Positions 38,877 through 48,954 of a stretch of 64,000 nt of DNA are shown here, piece by piece. The notes under the pieces were generated by a model that searched no databases, was not told where the DNA came from, and saw only the letters and a list, made by a program, of their open reading frames with translations. The position numbers and the translations under genes are program-made. Source of the DNA: Trichomonas tenax (lineage: Eukaryota > Parabasalia > Trichomonadida > Trichomonadidae). The first letter of the stretch is position 1. Each line of letters starts with the position of its first letter. Location: NCBI GenBank assembly GCA_023091735.1, contig JALKBU010000167.1, forward strand, positions 1 to 64,000, in the 5' to 3' direction.

Positions 38877-39674
38877 TCAGCTTGTACTCAGTGACTTGAT
38901 GAGATTTGAAGTGATTTCAGCTTGTAGATGTGCTGTTTGGATGAGATTGTATCATGTTTATAATTGTGCTGTTGTGACATCCACTGAAAATTGGTGAAAT
39001 CTTTTGCAGTAAAGTGTGTGGAACTAACTCATTGTTTTGTCAGATTATTGCCTTGAGGCCAATTTGACACTCTACAAAATTCCTTATTGTCAGTTTTTTC
39101 CTAGAAACCTGCACCCATTTATATTTCAGAACTTTTCTATAAAATTTTGGACTTGCAACAAAAAAAAGGTCAAAAATTGCTTTTTGAATGTTTTTGAAAA
39201 TCGTTAAATTCCGTCAAACTTGATCTCAATTTTGAACGATAAAAATTAATATGATGTTTTTTTGTTCAAAATTGAGTAAAAGTGTGCATATTATTAGATC
39301 AAAATTGAGATGAAATCTCAATTTTGAGATAATATAATGCAATTTTTTTTACTTTTTGAATAAAAAATTTTTCCAGCATAGCATATATGTATGTTTTATA
39401 TCATTTTTCCACGAAATATTTTTTAGTAACGAGAACTATTCAATCTTGATTTTTGGTATTTTTTACAATGTTTCTTATAGTAAATTCAAAATATATAGCA
39501 AAAAATTTCGCATTCAAAAACTAATTTTTTTCTTAAAGAACATAAATTCTTTTTTTCTCAATTTCCGCGTCGTTCAAAAACTAAAAATATAGACTTAACA
39601 TAGATAGAAAATGAGAATCATTATAAAATTGGCGAGTTTCGGCTAAAATTTTGTTATCGTCGCATTCATTCTCA
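38877..39674. other. AT-rich spacer
   Basis: No gene recognised. Contains long AT-only tracts and runs of TCAAAATTGAG-like direct repeats near 39220-39330. Confidence 0.45.
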
Positions 39675-39686
39675 TCATTTTTTTCT
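39675..39686 (+). promoter_or_regulatory. Inr-like box TCATTTTTTTCT
   Basis: TCATTTTTTTCT ends one base before ATG 39687. The TCA(T)TTTTT pattern suits the trichomonad initiator, with a leader of about 10 bases. It sets the start of the IBD gene downstream of a TTG at 39651. Confidence 0.5.
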
Positions 39687-40406
39687 ATGATGGACTATTA
39701 CAGATCTTCTCCACGCAGAACAAACGGTTACAGTAGGTCAGACTTCGACTTCCCAATGATCGACAACCTCCCAGCACACTGGGATTTACTCACAACACAA
39801 GATTTAGATGATTACGTTCAACTGAGGACGAGCTTTTACGATGAGATGAAGATGTCTCGCAAGGGAGAGCGCCTTGAGTCGTTCATCAGGCGTCTGAAGA
39901 GAATTCGTGAGTTCGTTGAAAGAGGAGACGAAGACGACTGGAAAAGAGGAATAGTTTGTGGAATTATTTTCTTGAAAAATGGAATCGCAATACACATCCA
40001 GCAGTTCAGGCTGCTTCTTGGAAAGTGCAAATCATCGATCAATGGCTCTCTCCAACAAATCGGTTTCATCGCACATCCACAGGGAGGTCCAATTGAGGAA
40101 GAACTGTGTGACAAAGTCCCAATCTTCCGTCGCGAGCACAGTGAAGTCAAGAAATGGACCGTTAGGGATTGCAACGCTGAAATTAATCCATTGAACAATG
40201 AATCTAAGTCAGTTGTTGTGTCTAATCCAGAACCAATCGAAAACAAACCGGAAACAATCGAAATTAACGAAATCAAAGTAACACCGGCTCCAAAAGACGA
40301 AAAAATGACATATTTCAACACGCCATTCATCCCTGTTCCTATTAAGTTCAGGTATAAGTACGACACTTTGTTCAGGAACAATTTCTTTGTCCCAACAAAT
40401 ATCTAA
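39687..40406 (+). CDS. Initiator Binding Domain (IBD) transcription factor
   Basis: 239 residues from ATG 39687 (MMDYYRSSPR). Residues about 30-130 match the IBD: WDLLTTQDLDDY, FIRRLKRIREFVERGDEDDW, CGIIFLKNGIAIH (91-103) and KCKSSINGSLQ (113-123). I know this winged-helix family from Trichomonas IBP39, which binds the Inr and recruits Pol II. The C-terminal half is Pro/Glu-rich and ends in YKYDTLFRNNFFV, possibly an interaction peptide. It gives strong support for a parabasalid host. Whether it binds the core Inr or another site is not shown by sequence. Confidence 0.93.
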   Translation: MMDYYRSSPRRTNGYSRSDFDFPMIDNLPAHWDLLTTQDLDDYVQLRTSFYDEMKMSRKGERLESFIRRLKRIREFVERGDEDDWKRGIVCGIIFLKNGIAIHIQQFRLLLGKCKSSINGSLQQIGFIAHPQGGPIEEELCDKVPIFRREHSEVKKWTVRDCNAEINPLNNESKSVVVSNPEPIENKPETIEINEIKVTPAPKDEKMTYFNTPFIPVPIKFRYKYDTLFRNNFFVPTNI

Positions 40407-41012
40407 GTTAATGATTTTTTATTGCGCCAAGTTATTTTTAATTTAATCCGAAATGTTGACAGCAGAAAGAACGGACAGAAGCTCAGGTTTATCGGAAGAA
40501 CGTATACCTACTTTTTAGCTTCAATCGTTCTGTTTGTAACATTAGAGGATGCCAAACGAGTTTTGGCATCAAATTAAAAAGAATAAAGTGCAAATTCTCT
40601 CTCAATATACAACTGAGGGGCTTTTCTGCATGAATTATCGCACATTAAGTGTGAAAACTGAAGAACTTGACGAATAACACATATCATTAGTTTACTAACG
40701 CCTGGGCGATTATGAGGCATTTGTAGTTCTTTTTTGAAAAAGATATAATGAAATTCGCATAAAATTTCAACGAAAACTCTTTCAAGAATACGATTTTTTA
40801 ATCGTTTTTCAGTCTATATATTGCAGTGCATTATTTCAAATAGTTATAAAAACGGATTTTTCCAATGAATATCTAAATTATGATTTTTCATCTTCTCAAA
40901 CAGTTTAAATACTTGAAATACATTTAAATGATGAGCTTGAATTCATGTATATAGCATGGAATGTTCATTTTCAACTCTTCATAGACGTTAATGAAAAAAT
41001 TATAGGGTGTCC
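40407..41012. other. Spacer with hairpin
   Basis: A perfect 9-bp inverted repeat (GATGCCAAA, 5-base loop, TTTGGCATC) occurs at 40548-40570; otherwise no gene was seen. Confidence 0.45.
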
Positions 41013-42241
41013 GCAGGTGCGTGCGTATCTCGAGGCAGGATTAGGATAGAAACCTACTTTTAACATACACATATAGCTCTTATGTATCAGTATACCATAT
41101 AGTAATGGAGAGTTTTAAATAAATGAAATTCAACATCAAAATATCTAATTAAATTTTTGCCTTAAAACTGCTACTTAAATCTACAAAAACAGCGTTGTCA
41201 GATGGACAAGGAGTTCTATGCATCACAAACTTGATGCCATAATATACAAAGAACTATGCTTATTATACACATTGAGTGTAAATGGAGTTAAGCCTAATAC
41301 TGTTGGAACTGTGATCATTAAAACACATTATGAAATTTTGAAAATGGAGTGCCATCCTTTCCACATGATTGTTTGACACATCCCACTCATTAGCATAAAT
41401 TTATTAAGATTCTTTTTGATTTCCTTGTTAATATATAACATATTACATATTGCATTCATATTTTGATGAGAATTGATAAGTGGTTTACCATTTTGAATCA
41501 AGGCAATTGTGTGATGCGATTTTTTGACCAAATCATAACGTCCAAATATTTTGATGTCTTTTCATGTTCATAACCGTGTCATATGGAAAACTATAACTGA
41601 AAATAAAATAAGGACTTAATACTAGATGTATTCATATAACTTTTGTGATCTAACTTTGAAATTATCTCTTAGTGATGTTATACTCCAAATTTTACTGTGT
41701 TTTTTCCAAAACGATAATTCCATTTATGACACCAAAATTAACGGCTTGATTTGAATTTCATCACTAACGCTAAACAATTATTATCTATTCTAATGTATAC
41801 ATATAAAGTCAGCTTTTAATGAGGGTTGAGATTCAGCAAATTAATTGTTAAGCTCTGGGTGGTTTTATCAGATTTTCCACGGGAGAACATTCAATTTATA
41901 GTCTTTTTCACAGAAGGATTTTGCATATTGTAGAGTAGCTTGAACAAGCATTGAGGAACAGTAGTTTGATTTCATCTATAAGTTTATGCTTTGTTTTGCT
42001 ATCAGTCTTGAGATATTAAATAATTAATTCGAAAATCGTTGAAAAAATGAAAAGTTTAAAAATTTTTTAGTCTAAAAATAGGGAGAATTTTCACAAAACA
42101 GGGTCAAAAATGATACTAGAAAAGGATTTAAAGCTCTCCATTACTATATGGTATACTGACACATAAGAGCTATATGTGTATGCTAAAAGTATGTTTCTAT
42201 CTTAATCCTGCCTCGAGATACGCACGCACCTCCGGACACCT
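41013..42241. mobile_element. Long-TIR element, decayed
   Basis: Inverted repeats of about 115 bp at both ends (GGTGTCCG...: left about 41013-41127, right about 42126-42241) differ at only a handful of positions. Outer flanks read TTATAG and TTATAT, a possible 5-6 bp target duplication. Inside is no intact transposase, only a 66-codon minus-strand remnant (41328-41531: QNGKPLINSHQNMNAICN). The long TIR recalls Mutator-like or Maverick-like elements; class undetermined. Confidence 0.75.
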
Positions 42242-43102
42242 TATATATATATATTTAATATAGACGAAAAGCAACAAAAATCAAGAAATCACAGACTCCA
42301 ATGATGTACTACTTTTATCCATGTCCATAAAAAGATCGAATTCCTGATCTTTTATATTTTTGTAGTATCTTCTCAAATCAGGAAAGTTACAGTTTAGAAT
42401 CAATATTCTTGATCACAACCAAAATATGTTAATTGGTTTGAAACTTCTCAAACCACTTTATTATTGAATTTTGTTTAGATTTCTCATGGAAATAGCATCA
42501 TGACCCATACCATGGAATTCAAGTACTGACAGTTGCTATATTTGGATCATTGGATTCAGGCTTTGAAACCGGAGCCTATTTTAAGATGGCTAATAAACAA
42601 TATATTGTTATATACCACCAGACTTTCCATAGAAAAAACTATTTCCACCTACATTTTGAACCACTCAAAATAGTGCTTAGACTTCATATCTTGTTCATGA
42701 ATCAAATGCATCTTTCTAACTCCTTTTAATCATGTAATGAAATGATGAATAAAAAAGAAGATGTCATTGTTAGAACCGCAAGAAGGATGGTTTTTTTTGC
42801 AGATTTAATCACAAAGATTGATGTCATCTCTCTCTGTCGTAATTAAGAATATTTTATTGTCTCAGATGCATTGATTATGATGATGCATTTATCATCTAAA
42901 GTTGCTTATTTTAAACTGTTTTTAATGAGTTGACTGTCATTCCCGAAATATTTCTGATGCTGCAGAGTCTTCAGGAATGAAATGATGACTGCTGAAAGTG
43001 CTATTAAGTCGGAACAACACTCTCGGCTGTTTTCAATGTAAAGTCAAATAATGCCAAGTAAAGTTTGAAATATGACATGTAAAATAATATTATGTCAAAA
43101 TT
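42242..43102. other. Spacer, possible decayed coding
   Basis: A plus-strand stretch at about 42550-42790 can be read as protein (ETGAYFKMANKQYIVIYHQ) but with a stop soon after; not strong. TGACATGTAAA at 43073 precedes the next gene. Confidence 0.3.
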
Positions 43103-44050
43103 ATGAAAGCAAAAAGATTTTCGGCGAAATCAGAAATGGAGATCAAACCACTGCCATCAGATGGCAGCATAAACATTAATAAATCGTTCCAAAACAGTGG
43201 AGAGCGTTGTTTCACTTTATCATTCGAAATGTTATCAATGAGCGAAAGTGCAGCAAGCCATAAATTGTCGAAAACCGACTCCAAAATCACAATAAAGAAA
43301 TATGCAGAACCAAAAACTACAAAAAATGATGATTTCAAAAACATTAAACCGACAAATAAAACAACAACGAGAAAAATTATAAACAAAAGACCGACGAAAC
43401 GAATAAATATAGTTCCGAGTGAGTCAGAATCCGATGCTCCTCATGATTACTCAAATATTCAACCTAAAAGGACAGGGAACTCTTTAATTCGCAAAAACAC
43501 ACAATCAGAGATAACGCAAACGAGTGATCAAATCTCAGCAATTGCAAATGACAGTCAAATGAACTTTTTACAAGATATCGCTGTTGGAAACGATAGCGTT
43601 CTAGGAACATCTGATTTTTACACAAGGAACACAATGATAGATACATCAAGCAGTACTTTTCTTACAGAAAACGATTTAACTACAGATTCATATATTTCGC
43701 GCAGAAAATACAGTTTTCAACAGGAAGATGATATCGAATACAATACTGTGGACGATACAACATATACTGCATCAGCAAATATCGTTACTGATGATAATAA
43801 CGAATTTTCAAATACAGATTACGAGATTTCGTCCACAAAGGGCAGAAACTACTTAACAGGTGAATCTGAAATAGACAGAGAAGATTTAATGTTTGATCAA
43901 TCAAAAATGATATTTTTAACAGATGAAGGAGATTTAGCGCCCGGACAACTCTCTCCACCTGCAAAATCAACTTCAGAATTGATTAAGAACGAAAATGATC
44001 TAACACCGAAAGATTTAGGAATTTGGTTGTGTTTTGATAAATATAAATAA
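43103..44050 (+). CDS. Ser/Thr/Asp-rich disordered protein
   Basis: 315 residues from ATG at 43103. The composition is Ser, Thr, Asp, Asn, Lys; no domain or membrane helix. A basic middle (TTRKIINKRPTKRINIV, about 88-104) could be a nuclear localisation signal. A C-terminal motif LGIWLCFDKYK stands out. The motifs TGACATGTAAA at 43073 and ATGTCAAAATT just upstream of the ATG suggest a member of the set of genes with the recurrent upstream motif. Function unknown. Confidence 0.7.
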   Translation: MKAKRFSAKSEMEIKPLPSDGSININKSFQNSGERCFTLSFEMLSMSESAASHKLSKTDSKITIKKYAEPKTTKNDDFKNIKPTNKTTTRKIINKRPTKRINIVPSESESDAPHDYSNIQPKRTGNSLIRKNTQSEITQTSDQISAIANDSQMNFLQDIAVGNDSVLGTSDFYTRNTMIDTSSSTFLTENDLTTDSYISRRKYSFQQEDDIEYNTVDDTTYTASANIVTDDNNEFSNTDYEISSTKGRNYLTGESEIDREDLMFDQSKMIFLTDEGDLAPGQLSPPAKSTSELIKNENDLTPKDLGIWLCFDKYK

Positions 44051-44114
44051 AAAATAAACGCGTGTTTGTATTATAAACAAATTTACTTTGATTTATATAA
44101 ATACACATAATCAT

Positions 44115-44954
44115 TTAAAATATGTGTTCATGGAAAATTGTTGTTATAATCACACAAGTCCAAAGAACAAAAGTAACATAGAACATGAAGCCTATAGAAT
44201 GTCTCACTCTCACCATTGTGACCTTGTCTCCGTTTAAATACATATCATTTGAATAATCGATAACTTTCTGAATTCCATTTAATCCAATGCTGCATTTGTT
44301 TCTGAGAATTTCGGATGGAATCTGAATTGACTTCGCTGCGCCTGGAAAGATGAATTGGCTGCGAGCACATATGAACTCCTTATAAAAATCTTTAGAAACG
44401 CAATAATCTGAATAATTTCTATATCCATCGACACATTTAAATGATGAAAGACCACAAACCGCGTTCTTGGGACAAATTCTGCATCCATTAAATTTCATAT
44501 CGTTAAAACAGAAATTTCTTGGTCTGAATAGAATAGTCAAAACTGTGGTGGTTATAGCTGCAATGATAAGAATAGATAAAGAAACAATTTTCAAAATATT
44601 ATTTGTTGCTTGTGTAGGAACTCTATTTAACGGTGTTTGGTGTCTAGATGATGACGGTGTTGAGTGCTGTGATTGTGTTGGAGAATAATTTCTCATATTC
44701 ATTGGTGAAGGAATTCTTGGGCTTGGAACAGGAGTATTATTGGTGTAATAAATTTCCACAGGCCTCTGTTCATGATATTCTTCATCAAAACGCGATGTTC
44801 TTGGTAAATTTGGCGAAGAAATTCTGAAATTTGGTGATGGATTCGTCATTTGCGATATCTGAGGAGATTGACTGAAAGGATTTCCAGAAAAACCGTCATT
44901 TAGGTTATTTCTTCTCCTCCTTCTAAACTGATCCATTAAATGTGAATCATTCAT
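44115..44954 (-). CDS. MAN1/Src1-like inner nuclear membrane protein
   Basis: 279 residues from ATG 44954 (the frame continues to a TTG at 44966). N-terminal nucleoplasmic part with RRRRR (11-15) and Ser/Pro/Asn-rich disorder; TM1 122-143; then a Man1-Src1 C-terminal-type domain with Cys pattern (CRICPKNAVCGLSSFKCVDGY, then CV, C149-C185); TM2 about 254-273. That arrangement is the double-spanning LEM/Heh/Src1 scheme. I see no LEM or HeH domain at the N-terminus. Expected role: tethering chromatin or nuclear pore components at the inner nuclear membrane. The MSC-type Cys signature is the main evidence. Confidence 0.75.
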   Translation of the reverse strand: MNDSHLMDQFRRRRRNNLNDGFSGNPFSQSPQISQMTNPSPNFRISSPNLPRTSRFDEEYHEQRPVEIYYTNNTPVPSPRIPSPMNMRNYSPTQSQHSTPSSSRHQTPLNRVPTQATNNILKIVSLSILIIAAITTTVLTILFRPRNFCFNDMKFNGCRICPKNAVCGLSSFKCVDGYRNYSDYCVSKDFYKEFICARSQFIFPGAAKSIQIPSEILRNKCSIGLNGIQKVIDYSNDMYLNGDKVTMVRVRHSIGFMFYVTFVLWTCVIITTIFHEHIF

Positions 44955-45168
44955 TTTTTCTGTCAAAAAATTTGTTTACATGGCAAACGATTTTACATAG
45001 CAAAAATATTTAATTACTTGTCAAAAATTTTGAACTCTCGAAAAAACTTTTCAAAGCACAAATTTATATATGGGTTCTGTGTGGAGTGATTGCAGGAATC
45101 GATAAAATAAGAAAAACTTGGATTATAAAATCTATATCAAATTTATCAAACAAAAAATAAGAATAATA
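44955..45168. promoter_or_regulatory. Upstream region with three TTTAC-TG-CAAA motifs
   Basis: TTTACATGGCAAA (44975-44987), TTTACATAGCAAA (44992-45004) and TTACTTGTCAAA (45013-45024) lie within 50 bp just upstream of the MAN1/Src1-like gene. Confidence 0.45.
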
Positions 45169-47943
45169 TTATATCTCGTAGAATGATTGTCTTCTCTTGG
45201 ATGAGAATGTTGATTTTCCGATGATAAACAGTGGAGAGAGAACGACAAGAACATTAAGAACAATAGAAACGATGCCAACAAGAAGGAGTGGCAAAATGAG
45301 AATGCATCCAATGAAGTATTCATCGCTGATAGTGATTTCTGTAGGTGTTGGGAACTCGCATCTTCCTCTCTCGATGCAGGAAGAGTCTCTAAACCAGTAA
45401 TGATAGAGTCTGTTCGAGGATGTCAAATAGTTTTCTGTCGAAATGAACTCCATCATTCTGTCGTACATGTTTCTTGCAGCATCCCCGCCAAGCTGCATCG
45501 GCTCATCCTTGGAACCCCTCAAACATGTTGGGAATGATGCAGTTTTGTAGAAGTGCGCACCTTCTGGATGGCTTGTATGAGACTTAATAAGCATTGGTCC
45601 TTCTCTATAATCAGCGAGATATGTTGTCATTGAATACGAGCGCCATCCACTTTGATTGATGCGGTTGAGAGCATTTGGTTTGCTGATGTCATCTGTGAGA
45701 TCAATTAAGTTTCTGCTTCTTCTATGTGTTGGAGGAACTTCTGTTCCATTGATTCTTGAGAGAATCTCTTCAATAGTGTAAACTAAGTCATTATGGTCTG
45801 TTGGAATTTTGAGTGTTTGTCCTGTGTGTTGATTTAACTTCATGATCTTTTTGATTTCCGCATCATCACCGAGATAACCAATAACAGCTCCAGTAGTGAA
45901 GAAGCTGTCTGTTCCACTCGATCCGTGTGCGCAGTCACTAGAATAGACAACGCCATTTCCATATGAATAGTTACCTTTCTGTATTGAAACATCGCGTGCA
46001 CCGCTTTTTCCTGTGATAATGAATATTGTGTTATTATCGTGCTTCTTAAGCCAATCCAAAACTCTTCCAATCTGGTATTTGTCAGCATATTCAACTGTGT
46101 GCTTGTAGCGCTGTTCCCTATACTCATCTTCACCGAGTGTATCGTTGACAGCACCATAAAATTCAGATGAATCATAACCCTCATAATTACGTGTTGTCTC
46201 AACGCCTTGGAAAGCTGCGAAAATAGGTCCCTTAGTGAACTCTCTGTTAACTTTCCACTTTGAGATTAACTGTTCGGCAACTATTCTATCAGGATAAATA
46301 TCACGGATACCCTCAGGTAATTCAGCTTCAGGAACATCAATGTCGTGAATGTTGTCTAATGTTATTTTGTATGTTCTGTCATACCATGTTGGAAAGTCTT
46401 TGTTTTCTTCTATAATAGAGTCCGCAACAGTATCGATCTCACGATATCTGCAACTCCTAAGGTTGTGACGCAAATATATGACATCATCACCTAAATTATG
46501 CGTCAAGTTGTTGCAGTTTAATCTGTGAATTGCTTCTTCTCTTGCATTGCGTCTCCAGACCCAGATTTTGTCTTCTGTGCCATCAATTGGCCTTCCACTG
46601 AAGTAGAGAGTTCTGTAGCCTCCTGTGTGAAGAAATGAAGGGAGATCATCAGAATGGAGATAAAAGCCATCATGAAGGTTAGAAAATGTCTGTGATGGAG
46701 GAATTCCTGTCATGAGTGAATGCCAACCGGAGTCTGATGGACTACCTAAAGATGACATTCCTGAAAATGAAATTCCTAATTTTTGATATTTCGCTATATT
46801 TGGTAAATTAATTGGATCAAAGAATGGCGCTGAAGAAATTAAGCATTTTGTCGTATTGTCATTCACATGTTCTGCTATGAATTCTTTTGATATTAAATCG
46901 TAAGTTGGGGTTAAACTTTCCAACAACAGCAACACAACATTTGGAAGTTTGGTTACAGGTACTTGAGGCTTTGGTACGAAATTCTTGCATTCTGGGGAAA
47001 ATTTATTGTAGGCACAAAAAGCATTTATACCAGAATGAACGGCAGGAAACACCGGATCACTTCTGCTATCGATCCAATATCTTCCTGGAGGTAAATATGT
47101 TCTTGAATTATTTTTTAAATTTCCTACTTCAGGATTTCGCTTTTCGAAGTGTCTGAGAGAAAGGTGAGCGGCTTGGATGTATGTCAATGTTGAGTATCTA
47201 GTTAATCCAGAAAATGAAGGCACAGTAAGAATCAAAATATGAGTTAAAACTGCTAAGCCGGCAGCGCAATGGAATACCTTTGCTGTTCTATCGAATTTTA
47301 AGTCTGTGTTTGTGTCAAATTCTGTATATGCGTAGCTTAAGAATTTTGAAGGAAATTTCGAGATTCTGGATTCGGTTTTTGAGATTTCTTTGAAGATCTT
47401 TGTAATGCGGTTGAACAAATAATTGCATTGAATAACGATCCATCCGCAAAATAAGAAAAATGAAAAAGCAAAAAACTGTTTGTTTTGGAATATCAAATTT
47501 TCAACAAGGATAAAGAAGTTCTGAGAAACCGGTTCGACCTTTGGATGAATATTTAATGGCGGAGTGAAAGTTTTGATTGACGATGTTTTTCCAAACAACG
47601 ATCTGAAGTGTGCTGGCGTAAGGAACTGCATTTCGTTGTATGCTGAGGCGTAATTGACGAAATTTAGGATAAATATTGAAAGATATATTCCGTAGAAGAA
47701 TATTTTCACGAAATAGCTAGGAAATTTTGCGGAAACAGCGAAGAACCGATCTATCCAAAAGTGGATGCATGCAATGAGCGCGAATTCGGATATTTGCTGG
47801 AAAAATGAAATAATCCAATTCCAAAAATTGCCGAATGGAAGAAGTTTCGATGGTGTCTTCACCAGCCCGTACCACAAGTAGAGATATACCGTCGGAAAGC
47901 TACCGAAGGCAAAAACTACCCATGGCGTAGAAGTGGTCTGCAT
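45169..47943 (-). CDS. LtaS/sulfatase-fold membrane protein, catalytic site altered
   Basis: 924 residues from ATG at 47943. The first 250 residues hold about six hydrophobic segments (WVVFAFGSFPTVYLYLWYG, ISEFALIACIHFWIDRFF, IFFYGIYLSIFILNFV, FFAFSFFLFCGWIVIQCNY, AAGLAVLTHILILTVP). The extracytosolic domain has alkaline-phosphatase-superfamily motifs: NVVLLLLESLTPTYD (metal Glu about 342), SLGSPSDSGWHSLMTG (about 397-412) and GGYRTLYFSGRP. Where the family has D-H-G, it reads IFIITGKSGARD (641-651). The last TM is about 895-920 (cytosolic tail). Nearest known relatives: LtaS and OpgB-type phosphotransferases. Inr-like TCACATTTTTTG is at 47951-47961. Confidence 0.85.
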   Translation of the reverse strand: MQTTSTPWVVFAFGSFPTVYLYLWYGLVKTPSKLLPFGNFWNWIISFFQQISEFALIACIHFWIDRFFAVSAKFPSYFVKIFFYGIYLSIFILNFVNYASAYNEMQFLTPAHFRSLFGKTSSIKTFTPPLNIHPKVEPVSQNFFILVENLIFQNKQFFAFSFFLFCGWIVIQCNYLFNRITKIFKEISKTESRISKFPSKFLSYAYTEFDTNTDLKFDRTAKVFHCAAGLAVLTHILILTVPSFSGLTRYSTLTYIQAAHLSLRHFEKRNPEVGNLKNNSRTYLPPGRYWIDSRSDPVFPAVHSGINAFCAYNKFSPECKNFVPKPQVPVTKLPNVVLLLLESLTPTYDLISKEFIAEHVNDNTTKCLISSAPFFDPINLPNIAKYQKLGISFSGMSSLGSPSDSGWHSLMTGIPPSQTFSNLHDGFYLHSDDLPSFLHTGGYRTLYFSGRPIDGTEDKIWVWRRNAREEAIHRLNCNNLTHNLGDDVIYLRHNLRSCRYREIDTVADSIIEENKDFPTWYDRTYKITLDNIHDIDVPEAELPEGIRDIYPDRIVAEQLISKWKVNREFTKGPIFAAFQGVETTRNYEGYDSSEFYGAVNDTLGEDEYREQRYKHTVEYADKYQIGRVLDWLKKHDNNTIFIITGKSGARDVSIQKGNYSYGNGVVYSSDCAHGSSGTDSFFTTGAVIGYLGDDAEIKKIMKLNQHTGQTLKIPTDHNDLVYTIEEILSRINGTEVPPTHRRSRNLIDLTDDISKPNALNRINQSGWRSYSMTTYLADYREGPMLIKSHTSHPEGAHFYKTASFPTCLRGSKDEPMQLGGDAARNMYDRMMEFISTENYLTSSNRLYHYWFRDSSCIERGRCEFPTPTEITISDEYFIGCILILPLLLVGIVSIVLNVLVVLSPLFIIGKSTFSSKRRQSFYEI

Positions 47944-48954
47944 ATCTTTCAAAAAATGTGAGAAATTACACACGAAACATACACCAATGGGAGATATATT
48001 TACGGTGCATTTCGAATTTCCAGCTAATGTTATTCAATTTTATGTCACTTTTTGTGGAGTTTACGAATTATGTAACGTCGTTATGTGGACACCTTTTTAT
48101 GTTGTTTTCATCAAGAAGTGTTTTTAATGTAAATTTACATGTCAAACCACACTTTTACAAATCAAAAATTTTAATCCTTCCTCCTTATTGAGTTCTCTAT
48201 TTCTTTGGATAGTATATACATAAGATTTCACTTTTCTAAATATATATCCGGTGAAAATCAATTATTTTATCGGTGTTGGTTTGCCAGGGCGTCTCAACTG
48301 TAAGCTATTCAATTTTGAATGGTTTATGGCCTCCCCGACGAATTTTTTTCAAGATTTCGCGTCTCTAAATGAACTTCAGCGTCCCCGACTAATAACCCCA
48401 ACAAGAGGTGCTTTCTTAAGTGAATGTGCTTCATGCAAGTGCTGTTAAGCTTCGCCAACTCTCATCTGTAATAGGCGGGGGCTGCGCCCCTCGAAAACAC
48501 ATCGAAAATGTTCCAAATTTGTCGTTCATTTGGGGATTCGAAGCGTCAACAAAAAATTAGTCTGGGATGCCTGAGAGGCCGTGGCAAAAAGCGTCCATTT
48601 TATTGGCTTTTTTTAATTTCGCCACCTTTGTAGGGGATTTTGTCCACATGATCAATGAATATAAATATGCATTTTATAGCGAATTACAAGCAGGACAGGG
48701 ATGATCAAAACTAAAGAAAATCTAATTCGCAATCAAAAAAGACGTTTATAATTATTGAAAGCTTTACTTGTCAAAAATTTCCGGTGAAATTGATCAATTT
48801 CATACTCTAAGAATGTTTTCAAACTTTTGAAATTTATATTTCGTTTTGCCTTGGAGTGCTATATCTATTGATTGAGTATGGAGTCATTTTAATGATAATT
48901 TTTTTTTTGAATATTATGCTACGTGTCAAATATTTCTTTACGTGTCATAAATTG
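47944..48954. other. Spacer with GC-rich hairpin and motifs
   Basis: It contains a GC-rich segment at about 48275-48610 with the hairpin GGGGC-TGC-GCCCC (48478-48490). TTTACATGTCAAA (48134) faces the sulfatase gene; TTTACTTGTCAAA (48773), ACGTGTCAAA (48921) and TTTACGTGTCATAA (48938) precede the next gene. No protein was recognised in the GC-rich part. Confidence 0.45.
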
